Notes: a model not told the origin generated them from the sequence alone. Counted from the first letter of the stretch, positions 1 through 11,067 are shown. The stretch: DNA of 64,000 bases from JABMRW01 sp964396965 (GCA_964396965.1 CAYNGD010000005.1:1-64000); one strand, 5' to 3'. Numbers and translations are program-made.

Positions 1-55
1 GGAGTATAGCATGAAATCACCTCCTATGGGAAGTATTTAATGCTCGGATTAATAA

Positions 56-142
56 CTCTTAATCAGCCGGTTGGAGGTTCGAGTCCTCCGCGGCTCACAC
101 TCAAATTCACTTGTTATGTCATCTTCTTTGGGGACTTTTCCC
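56..142 (+). repeat. 87-bp direct repeat, left copy (tRNA-Lys 3' half)
   Basis: This stretch is identical, base for base, to 3022-3108. Its first 42 bases (56-97) read as the 3' half of a tRNA: an anticodon loop CTCTTAA (anticodon CTT, lysine), a T arm GGAGG-TTCGAGT-CCTCC at 73-89, the acceptor strand GCGGCTC at 90-96 and discriminator A97. The remaining 45 bases are downstream flank. No 5' half (GAGCCGC) exists upstream in the window, so this copy is not a working tRNA gene. Tyrosine integrases often cross over in the anticodon loop, which makes this a good attachment-site candidate. Confidence 0.85.
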
Positions 143-147
143 AACAG

Positions 148-178
148 TTGACAACAACACCAATAATTATTGTATAAT
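148..178 (+). promoter_or_regulatory. fur-katG promoter with possible PerR/Fur operator
   Basis: A -35 box TTGACA (148-153) and a -10 box TATAAT (173-178) are separated by 19 bp, upstream of the regulator start at 203. The inverted repeat ATTAT-TGT-ATAAT (166-178) overlaps the -10 box and is similar in base content to PerR/Fur boxes, so autoregulation is plausible. The promoter begins right after the left direct repeat and is absent after the right copy. The assignment of the palindrome is inference. Confidence 0.55.
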
Positions 179-202
179 GAATATTAGGATTTAATACTGA
201 TA

Positions 203-602
203 ATGAACAGAAGAGCAACGAAACAAAGAGCAGCTATTTTAAAAATACTGAAAAATACTCGATCTCACCCAACAGCCGATCAGATATATGATGCGGTAAG
301 ACAACAGATCCCCAATATTAGTAAGGGGACTGTTTACCGAAACCTTAAAGTACTGCTTGAAGACGGGGCTATCTCGGAATTGAACCTTAATGGTACCATA
401 AGCAGATATGAAGAAAAACAATCTCGACACTACCATTTCCGATGTGATAAATGCGGACGAGTTTTTGACCTAGACGAGCCAGTGAACACAGAAATCGACC
501 AAAGGGTATCTGCAAGAACTGTCTTCAAGGTTTCATATCACTATACGGAATTCCGGGGTTTGTGTAAAGACTGCCAACAAAAAATAGAAAAGGAGGGAAA
601 AG

Positions 603-619
<17 letters not shown>
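203..619 (+). CDS. Fur-family (PerR-like) metalloregulator
   Basis: A 138-residue repressor of the Fur superfamily. It has an N-terminal winged helix (about residues 5-80, with the typical stretch GTVYRNLKVL) and a C-terminal dimerisation domain with two CxxC pairs (CDKCG near residue 78 and CKDC near residue 123) that would hold structural zinc. Length is normal for the family. The gene overlaps the start of katG by 17 bases, so the two are co-transcribed and probably translationally coupled. Fur paralogues next to katG are usually peroxide sensors (PerR) that derepress catalase; whether this one senses peroxide or iron cannot be told from sequence alone. It is clearly more AT-rich than katG. 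Confidence 0.88.
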
Positions 620-2795
<2,176 letters not shown>

Positions 2796-3021
2796 CATGA
2801 ACCTTTTCGCGGACTTCTGAAGCGTATTCTGAACCGCAAATCAGAGGATCAGGAAGCGATAACCGTCACAAACTGACGGATGTTTGCCAACATTTTGCCA
2901 ACACACCATATGGCAGGGAGGGGCAGTGGATATTACTATAAGGTCTGCAGACAAAGCTGATTGCCGATAAGATGATATTCAATCTCACCAGTCGAAAAGA
3001 GCCGCCAAGAGCATCTTCAAT
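2796..3021. other. Non-coding tail of the katG island
   Basis: No gene is evident here. A short hairpin CCGTCA-CAAAC-TGACGG (2863-2879) may end katG transcription. Two copies of TTGCCAACA (2884-2892 and 2895-2903, 11-bp period) lie about 120 bp before the right direct repeat and resemble integrase arm-type sites. At 2999-3005 GAGCCGC is the exact complement of the tRNA acceptor strand at 3056-3062, and AGAGC (3008-3012) looks like part of a D arm, so a decayed tRNA-Lys 5' half may be present. Confidence 0.4.
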
Positions 3022-3108
3022 CTCTTAATCAGCCGGTTGGAGGTTCGAGTCCTCCGCGGCTCACACTCAAATTCACTTGTTATGTCATCTTCTTTGGGGA
3101 CTTTTCCC
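3022..3108 (+). repeat. 87-bp direct repeat, right copy (tRNA-Lys 3' half)
   Basis: Identical to 56-142 at a distance of 2966 bp. It again holds the lysine anticodon loop, the T arm (3039-3055) and the acceptor strand (3056-3062), followed by the same 45 bases of flank. A possible 5' acceptor strand lies at 2999-3005, but a tRNA of only 65 nt would result, without a proper D arm or anticodon stem, so it should be non-functional. Together with the left copy this brackets fur-katG like a pair of attachment sites. Confidence 0.85.
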
Positions 3109-3500
3109 TGACGATTTACACGCCATCTCTGTAATGATAGCTGCCGCCGCAAAATGGAATCCGTTACTTATAGCCTTGGTAGGCAGTTTGGGAGCAAGTA
3201 TAGGGGAAATGAGTGGCTACTATGCCGGAGTCCTGGGTAAAAAAAATTGCTATTCCTGACGAATTGAGCGGCTATAAGCTGATGCAAAGATGGATACAGA
3301 AGTACGGAGTCTGGACTATCGCTTTCTTGTCATTCCAGCCATTATTACCTATTGAAGTAGGGGGATTCATCGCTGGCGCGGCCAGAATGTCAGTGCGCAA
3401 ATTTCTGCCAGCCCTTTGGTTAGGTAAGTACCCCAAGTACATCATACTGATGTATGGAGGGTTGGGACTAATCCGCCTTTTACAATTCTTAGGGCGGTAA
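3109..3500 (+). pseudogene. DedA/VTT-family membrane protein remnant
   Basis: Beginning exactly where the right repeat ends, one reading frame gives a DedA-like segment (GEMSGYYAGVLGK) up to about 3246. The reading then moves by one base into a second frame (IAIPDELSGYKLMQRW and the rest to the stop at 3500). The shift lies in a run of eight A at 3239-3246; seven A would restore one continuous frame. The family's usual N-terminal third is missing, so the gene is both 5'-truncated at the repeat and frameshifted. DedA proteins are inner-membrane lipid scramblase or transport relatives. The frameshift could be a homopolymer sequencing error, but the truncation would remain. Confidence 0.75.
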
Positions 3501-3645
3501 TGGTATGCGGGGGACTCATCAGTGTATTTTACTCCCACTGCCTCCCCTTTTATATCCAGCGCATTTTTGATTCTTCCAACCGACTCCATCCTTCAACCTC
3601 CTTCAGAGATGAAGACATCCCTACAGTATAGAGACCGACTTATGT

Positions 3646-5421
3646 TTATTTTACCGTCACCGATTTTGCCAAATTTCGGGGTTTATCTGGGTCATACCCC
3701 CGACTGACTGCCAAGTGATAAGCTAAAAGCTGGAGGGGCACTACGGTAACTACCGGGTATAAAAGTTCATTAACCCTGGGAATCTTGAGCCAGAAATCGT
3801 AAATCTCGTTTTCTATATCAGAGACAGCAATAAGGTAGCCACCCCGGGACTTGGCTTCTATAGCATTGCTTAAGGTCTCATGATAAGTGTAGTCACCCGG
3901 ACAGATTACAGCCACCGGTATTCCTGGTTCAATAAGGGCTAAGGTACCGTGCTTTAGTTCACCAGCCGGCATGCCCTCGGCATGGATATAAGACACCTCT
4001 TTTAGCTTCAAAGCCGCCTCCGAGGCAATAGCAAAGTTGATTCCTCTGGCCACGTAATAAAAGTCTCTCTTATCTTTCAGGTGGTTGCTGAGCTCTTTAA
4101 GACGGTCATTATTCCAGTCAATAGCTTTAGCCACTTCATTACCGATACCTTTAAGGTCATTGACCGCTCGGTCAAAGGAGTTGACCATGGAAAAGGATAA
4201 GAGATAGAAGACGACTAACTGGCTGAGAAACGACTTCGTGGCAGCAACACAGAGTTCGGGGCCACAATTAAGGTAAACTACTCGGTCACTCATATCAGAG
4301 AGCTGGCACATGGGTCTATTGATGATGGAAACTACACAAGCACCAGCAGCCTTAGCTCTTTTGACCCCTTCGATAACATCAGCCGTCTCACCGCTTTGAG
4401 ATACCGCCAAGACCAGCGTGTTTTTATCTACAGAGTCGGCGAAATAGTGAAACTCAGAGGCCATAACCACATCGCAAAACTTTCTACCCACTTTAGAAAA
4501 CAGATACCTACCAACTAAGGCGGCATACCTTGAGGTGCCGCAGGCAGTAATAATCACCTGCCCTGCCCTTAGAATATCCAGAGCAATTTCGGTGAATAGC
4601 TCTTTATCTTGGGCTACGGTTTCTTCCAGTACCTGAGGCTGCTCCATTATCTCTTTGAGCATAAAAAACTGGCAACCTTGCTTATCGACCTTACCCCATT
4701 TTGAAGTAAAAGGTTTAACCCCCTTCTGTAACCTATTGCCGGTAAAATCAAAAAATTCAGCTCGGTCTTGTCTCAACACTGCCACCTCGTTATCGCCAAG
4801 GGATACTAATTGGCTAACATCGTCGGGGAAAGCCAAGGCATCACTGGCAGCAAAAATGCCGTGACTGCTGAGACCTACAACCAAAGGGCAGGCCCTTCTA
4901 GCAGCGACAATTTTATCTAGGTCGTGAGATGATATAGCGAGGAAGGCAAAAGAGCCTTCAAGTCTCAAAGTTATGGCGAGAACGGCGGTTTCAAGGGAAC
5001 ATCCCTCTTTCATTTTATCTTCAATAAGATGGGGGATTACCTCGGTATCAGTTTCTGAGGTAAACTGATGTCCTCGGCTGACCAGTTGACGTTTGAGTTC
5101 CTGATAATTTTCGATAATACCATTGTGGACAACAGCTATGGTTTGATTACAGTCGCAGTGAGGGTGAGTATTAGCCAGAGTAACACCACCGTGAGTTGCC
5201 CAGCGGGTGTGACCAATGGCTATATTGCCCGGCAGTGAACTTAGGTTATGTGTTGTCTCAATTTCCTCAAGCTTGCCAATGTCTTTCTTGACTAACAAAT
5301 GCCCGTCAGTAAGTACAGCGATACCCGCTGAGTCATAGCCGCGGTATTCAACACATTTTAATGCCTTAATGACATCAGGGGCGGCTCGCTCCCCACTGCA
5401 AAAACCAACAATGCCACACAT
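3646..5421 (-). CDS. glmS: Glutamine-fructose-6-phosphate aminotransferase GlmS
   Basis: A 591-residue isomerising glucosamine-6-phosphate synthase, which makes GlcN-6-P from fructose-6-phosphate and glutamine. The N-terminal class II amidotransferase domain starts MCGIVGF with Cys2 as nucleophile (about 1-220), and two SIS sugar-isomerase domains follow (about 270-420 and 440-580; GTSRYAALVGRYLF, SQSGETADVIEG, CVAATKSF). The C-terminus ends in KSVTVK as expected. It lies one base after the GlmU-like gene and is the last of a four-gene minus-strand operon that supplies and uses activated GlcNAc. No glmS ribozyme is seen upstream, which fits an internal operon position. Confidence 0.96.
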   Translation of the reverse strand: MCGIVGFCSGERAAPDVIKALKCVEYRGYDSAGIAVLTDGHLLVKKDIGKLEEIETTHNLSSLPGNIAIGHTRWATHGGVTLANTHPHCDCNQTIAVVHNGIIENYQELKRQLVSRGHQFTSETDTEVIPHLIEDKMKEGCSLETAVLAITLRLEGSFAFLAISSHDLDKIVAARRACPLVVGLSSHGIFAASDALAFPDDVSQLVSLGDNEVAVLRQDRAEFFDFTGNRLQKGVKPFTSKWGKVDKQGCQFFMLKEIMEQPQVLEETVAQDKELFTEIALDILRAGQVIITACGTSRYAALVGRYLFSKVGRKFCDVVMASEFHYFADSVDKNTLVLAVSQSGETADVIEGVKRAKAAGACVVSIINRPMCQLSDMSDRVVYLNCGPELCVAATKSFLSQLVVFYLLSFSMVNSFDRAVNDLKGIGNEVAKAIDWNNDRLKELSNHLKDKRDFYYVARGINFAIASEAALKLKEVSYIHAEGMPAGELKHGTLALIEPGIPVAVICPGDYTYHETLSNAIEAKSRGGYLIAVSDIENEIYDFWLKIPRVNELLYPVVTVVPLQLLAYHLAVSRGYDPDKPRNLAKSVTVK

Positions 5422-5422
5422 T

Positions 5423-6757
5423 TTAGTCAGCTAGCCTCTTAAGTAATTCCTGCCTCTTGTCTTCAGTCAATCTCGTCTCATTAGGAACCACTTTATATTG
5501 AGAATCGGTTAAAGCCATCTTCCCGGTTTCGAGGTCACGGGAGAGGCACACCTGGGCACCGACAAAGGAATAAGCGCCAACCCGAATCCCAGGCATAAGA
5601 CTGGCATTTACTCCAATGCGACAGTTTCTGCCAACCAGGGCACCTAACTTGTCACGTCCAGTATCTACAGTGTCATCAGCGACCTTAACTACAATGTTGG
5701 CCTCGTCAAGACGAAGATTGGCGGCCACAGCACCAGCGCCAAAGGAGCAATCATCCTCAATTACTGAGTCGCCAATGTAGTTAGAGTGGAACCAGCACCT
5801 ATCGCCAATATATGAATGCTTTATCTCAGTGCCATAGCCAATGACACAGTTATTGCCGATAGCCGAATTTCTGACCAGAGCACCGTTGCCAACAATTGAA
5901 TTTTGCCCGATGTAACTAGGGCCACGAATCACGCTTCCCTCAAGTAACTTTGCATTATCCTCGATGATTACGTCACCCTCAATTATCGCTTTCTCCGAGA
6001 TTTGAGCTGAGGGTGAAATCTGCCCGGTCAACCGATTTAAGAAATAATCCATAGCCCCCAGAATGTGCCAGGGATACTTGATCGCTTGCCATGCGCCACG
6101 GTAAATGATGGCTCTCATTCTGTGCCCATCGGCAATCATGCGGTCAAGTGCCTTTTCATAGGCGTCATCTGTGGCAGGGCTGGTTCCGGCTAGGTAATTT
6201 AGTAGCTTATGGGGTTGTGTGTGAAGGTGGATAACAATGTTTACCAGATCTGAAGGCTCCTCCCCCTTAGCTGGCTTTTCTACGATATGTTGCACTTCCC
6301 CATTTTCATCAACCGCTAGATAGCCGCCGGGAAAGTAGTCCGGTACCTGGTAGCTAGTAAGGTAGCTAAAATAGCCGCTATTTTTCTGATATTGATTAAG
6401 GAGTTCAACATAAGCCGAACTTTCAAAGATATCGTTTGAGTTTACTAGAACGAAAGGCTCGTTACCGAGTAGGGCTGAGGCATGCAAAAGGGCATCCGCC
6501 ATGCCCGATGGTTTTGGCTGGGAAACGAAATCGATGCTAACACCTTTAAGTCTGGCTACGGCTACTTTTAGGTCGGCAGAGTTGGCCGTATTATCAACAA
6601 TCACAAATTGATTTAGCCCTGCTTTCCTCGCAGTTTCAAGCTGGTGAAGGATAAGCGGTTTACCACAAAACTCCAGTAGCGCCTTGTCCTTCGTAAACGG
6701 TGCCATTCTCTTGCCGACTCCGCCGCATAGCAGAACTACTTTCATCGGTGTTGCCAC
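5423..6757 (-). CDS. GlmU-like sugar-1-phosphate nucleotidyltransferase
   Basis: A 444-residue bifunctional-type protein. The N-terminal half is a nucleotidyltransferase (VVLLCGGVGKRMAPFT, a variant of the usual GG-x-G-T-R signature, then KALLEFCGKP). The C-terminal half (about 250-410) is a left-handed beta-helix of hexapeptide repeats (IIEGDVIIEDNAKLLEGS and so on), the acyltransferase fold. Next to glmS the likely job is GlcNAc-1-P / UDP-GlcNAc synthesis, as in archaeal-type bifunctional GlmU proteins; glucose-1-P thymidylyl- or uridylyltransferase remains possible. The gene sits 16 bases after the upstream membrane-protein gene, in the same operon. Confidence 0.8.
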   Translation of the reverse strand: MATPMKVVLLCGGVGKRMAPFTKDKALLEFCGKPLILHQLETARKAGLNQFVIVDNTANSADLKVAVARLKGVSIDFVSQPKPSGMADALLHASALLGNEPFVLVNSNDIFESSAYVELLNQYQKNSGYFSYLTSYQVPDYFPGGYLAVDENGEVQHIVEKPAKGEEPSDLVNIVIHLHTQPHKLLNYLAGTSPATDDAYEKALDRMIADGHRMRAIIYRGAWQAIKYPWHILGAMDYFLNRLTGQISPSAQISEKAIIEGDVIIEDNAKLLEGSVIRGPSYIGQNSIVGNGALVRNSAIGNNCVIGYGTEIKHSYIGDRCWFHSNYIGDSVIEDDCSFGAGAVAANLRLDEANIVVKVADDTVDTGRDKLGALVGRNCRIGVNASLMPGIRVGAYSFVGAQVCLSRDLETGKMALTDSQYKVVPNETRLTEDKRQELLKRLAD

Positions 6758-6773
6758 CTTTCCCCTATTTTTC

Positions 6774-7460
6774 TTAGATATTTTTATCCTCGGTTGCCAG
6801 TGTGGGCGAGTGTGATGCGGAGCTAGTTGCTGGCTGTCGACGTCTTATCAAACGCCGGACAAGGAAAGCGATTAGATAGACGAGAGTCAATCCAGCCACC
6901 GAATAGAAAAACATATAAACCGGCTTTACCACCGCCGTTGTTCCAACAGTTAGGCCCACAGAGATATATACGGCGTCCCAGACAATACTGGAAAGCAAGA
7001 CTCCCATTGAAAGCATTCCCAGCCTCTTCTTTACGCCTAGGGTTAAGGTCAATGGGATTCTCATCCCAAACAATCTGCCAAAGGCCACCGAGAACGGAGA
7101 TGAAAGGTTAATACGGTTGAGAACCTTGGAATTAGCCAATTTGGAGGTAAATCGTGATACACGCTGTTTATTATAAAATCTGACCAAGGGTATGCTGCCG
7201 AGCCTACCTACATGATATAATCCCACGGCTCCCACCTGCCTCCCACACTGAGCCGCTAGCCACAGGATTGCTAGGTGAAGAGGTGATAGCGCACCGGCGC
7301 CAAGTTGGTAGCCCACGAGTAGCCATATGCTCTCCAATACGTATGGAATAGATATGCCAAATTCTCCGATAGCACATATGACAAACAGGAATGCTGCCAT
7401 TCTTGGGTCAAGGGTAGTGGTAAGTGCCAGAATTTGCGCCACAGTATTTCCCAAACTCAT
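6774..7460 (-). CDS. VTT/DedA-like integral membrane protein
   Basis: A 228-residue membrane protein with about five hydrophobic segments and a basic C-terminal tail (RRLIRRRQ). The stretch FGRLFGMRIPLTLTLG, then a glycine-rich segment with WDAVYISVG, resembles the re-entrant core of DedA/VTT proteins, but the similarity is loose. Its start ATG overlaps the stop of the GT2-NodB gene by four bases, so the two are coupled. By context it may help lipid-linked intermediates or polysaccharide cross the membrane; this is inference only. Confidence 0.55.
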   Translation of the reverse strand: MSLGNTVAQILALTTTLDPRMAAFLFVICAIGEFGISIPYVLESIWLLVGYQLGAGALSPLHLAILWLAAQCGRQVGAVGLYHVGRLGSIPLVRFYNKQRVSRFTSKLANSKVLNRINLSSPFSVAFGRLFGMRIPLTLTLGVKKRLGMLSMGVLLSSIVWDAVYISVGLTVGTTAVVKPVYMFFYSVAGLTLVYLIAFLVRRLIRRRQPATSSASHSPTLATEDKNI

Positions 7461-8932
7461 GGTAGTGCCTCATTGTATGCCGGTACATTAAGAAGCTGGG
7501 GAACCGTCACAAATCTATATCCTTTGGCCTGCAGTTGCTCAATAATAAGCGGTAACGCCTCAACGGTGAGGCTTTTATCCGCTTTGGCAGTATCATGTGA
7601 AGTCCCGTAGCCATCGTGCAGGAGTATTATTCCCCCGGGCTCAGTTTTACTGACAATCTCTCTGGCAAATGTTTCCGGTGATGGCTTACCAAAATAAGCT
7701 AGAACATGCTGATCATTTGCCGAAACACTCCAGGTTACCTCAATCATCCCCTCGTCTTTTACGGCCTCGAGTTCCCAGGGGCTTTTTTTGCCGTGCGGCG
7801 GAGAGTAGAGATGCGGGCGGACGCCGGTAACATCATAAATAACCTCCTCCGCCTTTTTCAGGTCTCTGGCGCCATATTCGGTAAGGGCATGATTGGCATC
7901 ATGACTGTAAGAGTGGTTGCCTATCACATATCCATCAGTTACTATACGTCTGGCGGTTTCCGGGTAAAGCTGCACGTTTTCCCCGATGACGAAGAAAGTA
8001 GCCTTGATATTATAACTGGCGAGAATATCAAGAATTTGTGAAGTATATGGCTCATTCGGCCCATCGTCAAATGTTAGAGCCACAACATTGTCTGTGGGAG
8101 TCCCCTTATAGTAGACCTTCCCAAAAACAGGCGATGTCGGTACAAAGTATCCGTATGCAACAAGAAAGATAATGAGCATTAGCACCGGGAGTAGCCTGGT
8201 GGCAATTCGCCTTGCTCGTGTTTTGGTAGTGAATTCTCGCAGGATGCTCGTTCGGCACTTGCAGAAATACACACCCCAATGGCTAAGATGAACCAAAACA
8301 TCCCTTATGATAAGGAAGAAGGGCTTCTGTACGCTCCGCGATGAGGTTGATACATGCAGATTTTTGTCATACAGAACCTTCCCCAGCCTACTTAACCGAC
8401 CAGAGATACCCATTTGATCCGGAGAATAGGATAGCCCTCTGTAACCATTCACGGACAAGAAAGCCCTTCGGCGAAAGGCAAAAGTAGCTCCGGAGAGAAG
8501 TAATGGTCTACCAAAAATGGCACTGGTTATCTTGTTTATGTAATGTCTCAGAATATATTCAACTTTTGCCCAGGACGGGGGATCCCTATAGATATACCTA
8601 CCGGCTATGGCAACAGCTTCTTTATGCGCAGCTAATTGGTCTGCTATCCTTCTTAGCCAATGTCTGGGATAAATGGTATCGGCGTCGGCTTGGGCGATTA
8701 TATCACCGCGCGCAGCATCAGCACCAACTTGTCTAGCATAAACTACGCCACGCTGGAGACAGGAGATAACCCTTACTCCAAAATTGTGGGCAATCTGGGC
8801 ACTGCTATCAGTAGACCCGTTGTCAACCACTATAATTTCATAGTCGCCTTCGTAGTCCTGATTCTTTAGCGACTCAAGGCAATCGGGCAGGAGTTTCTCT
8901 TCATTGAACGCTGGGATGACTATACTTATCAT
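7457..8932 (-). CDS. GT2 glycosyltransferase fused to NodB polysaccharide deacetylase
   Basis: A 491-residue fusion. Residues 1-230 are a family 2 glycosyltransferase (IVIPAFNEE, VVDNGSTD, and the metal-binding D83-A-D85). A transmembrane helix (about 247-264) follows, then a NodB polysaccharide deacetylase domain (about 283-475) with the full motif set: TFDDGP (D289, D290), HSYSH (H340, H344), SPPHG, W-S-x-S-x-ND and LLHDG. The topology suggests a cytoplasmic transferase and an extracytoplasmic deacetylase. A QxxRW processivity motif is not seen, so it may add single sugars rather than polymerise. As the first gene of the operon with GlmU-like and GlmS, it probably builds and trims a GlcNAc-containing glycan. 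Confidence 0.9.
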   Translation of the reverse strand: MISIVIPAFNEEKLLPDCLESLKNQDYEGDYEIIVVDNGSTDSSAQIAHNFGVRVISCLQRGVVYARQVGADAARGDIIAQADADTIYPRHWLRRIADQLAAHKEAVAIAGRYIYRDPPSWAKVEYILRHYINKITSAIFGRPLLLSGATFAFRRRAFLSVNGYRGLSYSPDQMGISGRLSRLGKVLYDKNLHVSTSSRSVQKPFFLIIRDVLVHLSHWGVYFCKCRTSILREFTTKTRARRIATRLLPVLMLIIFLVAYGYFVPTSPVFGKVYYKGTPTDNVVALTFDDGPNEPYTSQILDILASYNIKATFFVIGENVQLYPETARRIVTDGYVIGNHSYSHDANHALTEYGARDLKKAEEVIYDVTGVRPHLYSPPHGKKSPWELEAVKDEGMIEVTWSVSANDQHVLAYFGKPSPETFAREIVSKTEPGGIILLHDGYGTSHDTAKADKSLTVEALPLIIEQLQAKGYRFVTVPQLLNVPAYNEALP

Positions 8933-9001
8933 ATTTGTTGTGCATCCTTTAGTTCATTATATCCCTAACTCTGTTGCGTTTGCCATCCTGAATACTTGTT
9001 T

Positions 9002-10399
9002 TTACTTTCGTTCGTGGTGGTCACTGTTGCTGTTCTCCACAAGCGGCAGTGATACGGAAAAGGTGCTCCCTTTGCCAAGCTGACTTTCAACCTCGATTTT
9101 ACCCTTGTGAACCTCAGCGATATATTTACAGATTGACAGACCGAGTCCGGCGCCGCCCTCGGCACGTGACCGAGCCTTATCTACACGGTAGAAACGCTCG
9201 AAGAGATGCGATATGTGCTCTTTTGAGATACCGATGCCGGTATCTTTAACAGTTATCACGGCTGTCTTGTCTTCCCTGACTATCGAGGCTGATATGCTGC
9301 CGCCACTGGGAGTGTACCTGATGGCATTTTCAAGAAGATTAAGAAACAGTTGCTCCAGCTTTACCCTGTCACCTTCTACCGTAAGGTCTTCCAGTGGAGC
9401 CAGCTTAAATTCTATACCCTTTTCCCGGGCAAGCACTTCTATATCCGAAGACAGGTCGGTGAGAAGTTCCTTAAGATTGATTCTCTCGAAGTTCATCTGG
9501 TCCTTACCGGCATCAATGCGAGCCAGGTACAATAACTTGCCGACGATGGCCGACATATGCCCTGCCTCCTGGGAAATCAACTCAAGAGATCTGCGATAAT
9601 CGTCCTGTGTCCTTTTCTTTCGCAGCGCCAGCGTGGACTCGGCCTGCACAATAGCCAGTGGTGTACGCAGCTCATGAGAAGCATCAGCGGTGAACTGGCG
9701 CTGGCGGCTGAATGCCGCTTCCAGACGTCCGATCATCTGGTTCAGGGTCGATGCCAATCGTCCGAGTTCATCCTTGCCGGCTACCTTTATCCTCCGGCTT
9801 AAGTCGCTCTCTTCTATTTCTTGTGCTGTCTGCCGGATACGCTCCACCGGCTTCAGCACTCGACGGGCCATGAAGAAACCCCCACCCCCAGCCAGCGCCA
9901 GCGTGGCCAGAGCGGCAATTATGAGGATAGTCTCGAAGTTTCCCAGGACATCTGTTACTCCTTCTGTCGAACGGCCCACGACAATCGCACCAATTCCCGA
10001 TGTGCCTGAAAACGACGCCGCATAGAGCCGTACTTCTTGCCCATTTCCGGTTCGGGCGGTAAGGAACGATGCATGACCTCCAAGGGCTTCTGCTACCAGC
10101 GTATCAATATGCGGGACTCCTACCCCCCAGCCAAACCCTTGCAGCAGGCTTCCATCGCTCACATACACTAACACCAGTTCATCTGGCTGCAGCGTAATCC
10201 CCAGGTCGATGTGCCCATTCCAGACGTCAAGCGAATTCTCCAGCGCCACGGCTTGAGTCTTCAATGAGTCGTCGAGGTTCTGATACAGGCTCTGCGATAG
10301 CATAAAATATGACATGACGCCAAAGAGGAACAATAGCGCTACCAGGACAGCCAGGTACCAAATGGTAAGACGAAATCTTATGCTCTTAATAAATCTCAT
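9002..10399 (-). CDS. Sensor histidine kinase
   Basis: A 465-residue membrane sensor kinase. TM1 (about 9-34) and TM2 (about 157-178) flank a roughly 120-residue extracytoplasmic sensor region. A HAMP linker (about 179-230), a HisKA domain with phospho-acceptor H242 in ASHELRTPL, and an HATPase domain (N354 and N358 in the N box, DTGIGI at 386-391, GAGLGLS at 416-422) follow. It overlaps the response regulator by four bases (ATGA), so kinase and regulator are made together. The ligand is unknown; the neighbouring divergent PepSY and exporter genes suggest envelope or metal/antimicrobial stress. Confidence 0.95.
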   Translation of the reverse strand: MRFIKSIRFRLTIWYLAVLVALLFLFGVMSYFMLSQSLYQNLDDSLKTQAVALENSLDVWNGHIDLGITLQPDELVLVYVSDGSLLQGFGWGVGVPHIDTLVAEALGGHASFLTARTGNGQEVRLYAASFSGTSGIGAIVVGRSTEGVTDVLGNFETILIIAALATLALAGGGGFFMARRVLKPVERIRQTAQEIEESDLSRRIKVAGKDELGRLASTLNQMIGRLEAAFSRQRQFTADASHELRTPLAIVQAESTLALRKKRTQDDYRRSLELISQEAGHMSAIVGKLLYLARIDAGKDQMNFERINLKELLTDLSSDIEVLAREKGIEFKLAPLEDLTVEGDRVKLEQLFLNLLENAIRYTPSGGSISASIVREDKTAVITVKDTGIGISKEHISHLFERFYRVDKARSRAEGGAGLGLSICKYIAEVHKGKIEVESQLGKGSTFSVSLPLVENSNSDHHERK

Positions 10400-11067
10400 G
10401 TTGCCTTCATTCGGTAGCCGGCTCCCCTTACGGTTTGAATCAGGCTGTCCTGGCCTCTCTCGTCAATTTTGCTGCGGATTCTTCGAATATATACATCTAT
10501 AATGTTGGAAATGTTATCAAGTTCATAATCCCAGGCGTGTTCTTCCAGCGCTGTCCGGGTAATGACAATGTTAGGGTGACGCATGAAATGCTCCAGTATC
10601 GTGTACTCTTTACTGGTCAGTTCGATAACTCTCTGCCCGCGCCATACCTCTCTGGTCAGCGTGTCCATGAGCAGGTCTCCTACCTGAAGCTTTGGTGATT
10701 TGGACGACCCTGTCCGCCGCAGCAGAGCCCTAACCCTGGCCAGTAGCTCGTTGAAAGCAAAGGGCTTGACCAAGTAATCGTCGGCTCCGGCATCTAGCCC
10801 CCTGACCCTGTCTTCCACCGTATCTTTGGCAGTCAGCATGAGGATTTCCGTGTTCACCCCCTTCAGCCGCAAGTCGCGACAAATCTCAACCCCGTTCTTC
10901 TTAGGTAGCATGATATCGAGGACAACGAGATCATATGGGGTGCTCTCCGCCAAATATTCTCCGTCCTCGCCGTCGTAGGCTGTATCAACCGCATAGCCTT
11001 CCTCCAGGAGCCCCCGCTTGATAATGCCGCAGAGTCGCCTTTCATCTTCGACGACGAGAATCCTCAT
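10396..11067 (-). CDS. OmpR/PhoB-family response regulator
   Basis: A 223-residue regulator with an N-terminal receiver domain (phospho-acceptor D51 in LVVLDIMLPKK, conserved K in LMLTAKD) and a C-terminal winged-helix DNA-binding domain (about 125-220, TSKEYTILEHFMRHP and IDVYIRRIRSKID). I place the start at the ATG at 11067, preceded by GGAGGTA; an in-frame start further upstream at 11208 would add 47 residues unlike the family. It is the first gene of the pair with the kinase. Direct repeats in the divergent intergenic region are a candidate binding site. Confidence 0.94.
   Translation of the reverse strand: MRILVVEDERRLCGIIKRGLLEEGYAVDTAYDGEDGEYLAESTPYDLVVLDIMLPKKNGVEICRDLRLKGVNTEILMLTAKDTVEDRVRGLDAGADDYLVKPFAFNELLARVRALLRRTGSSKSPKLQVGDLLMDTLTREVWRGQRVIELTSKEYTILEHFMRHPNIVITRTALEEHAWDYELDNISNIIDVYIRRIRSKIDERGQDSLIQTVRGAGYRMKAT

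Noticed and set aside
2999..3063. A possible complete tRNA-Lys, since GAGCCGC at 2999-3005 pairs with the acceptor strand at 3056-3062.
   Set aside because: The unit would be only 65 nt long, has no full D arm, and the bases before the anticodon loop do not pair with those after it. I treat it as a remnant, not a working tRNA.
5400..5460. A glmS ribozyme upstream of glmS.
   Set aside because: Only one base separates glmS from the upstream gene, and no ribozyme-like sequence is seen.
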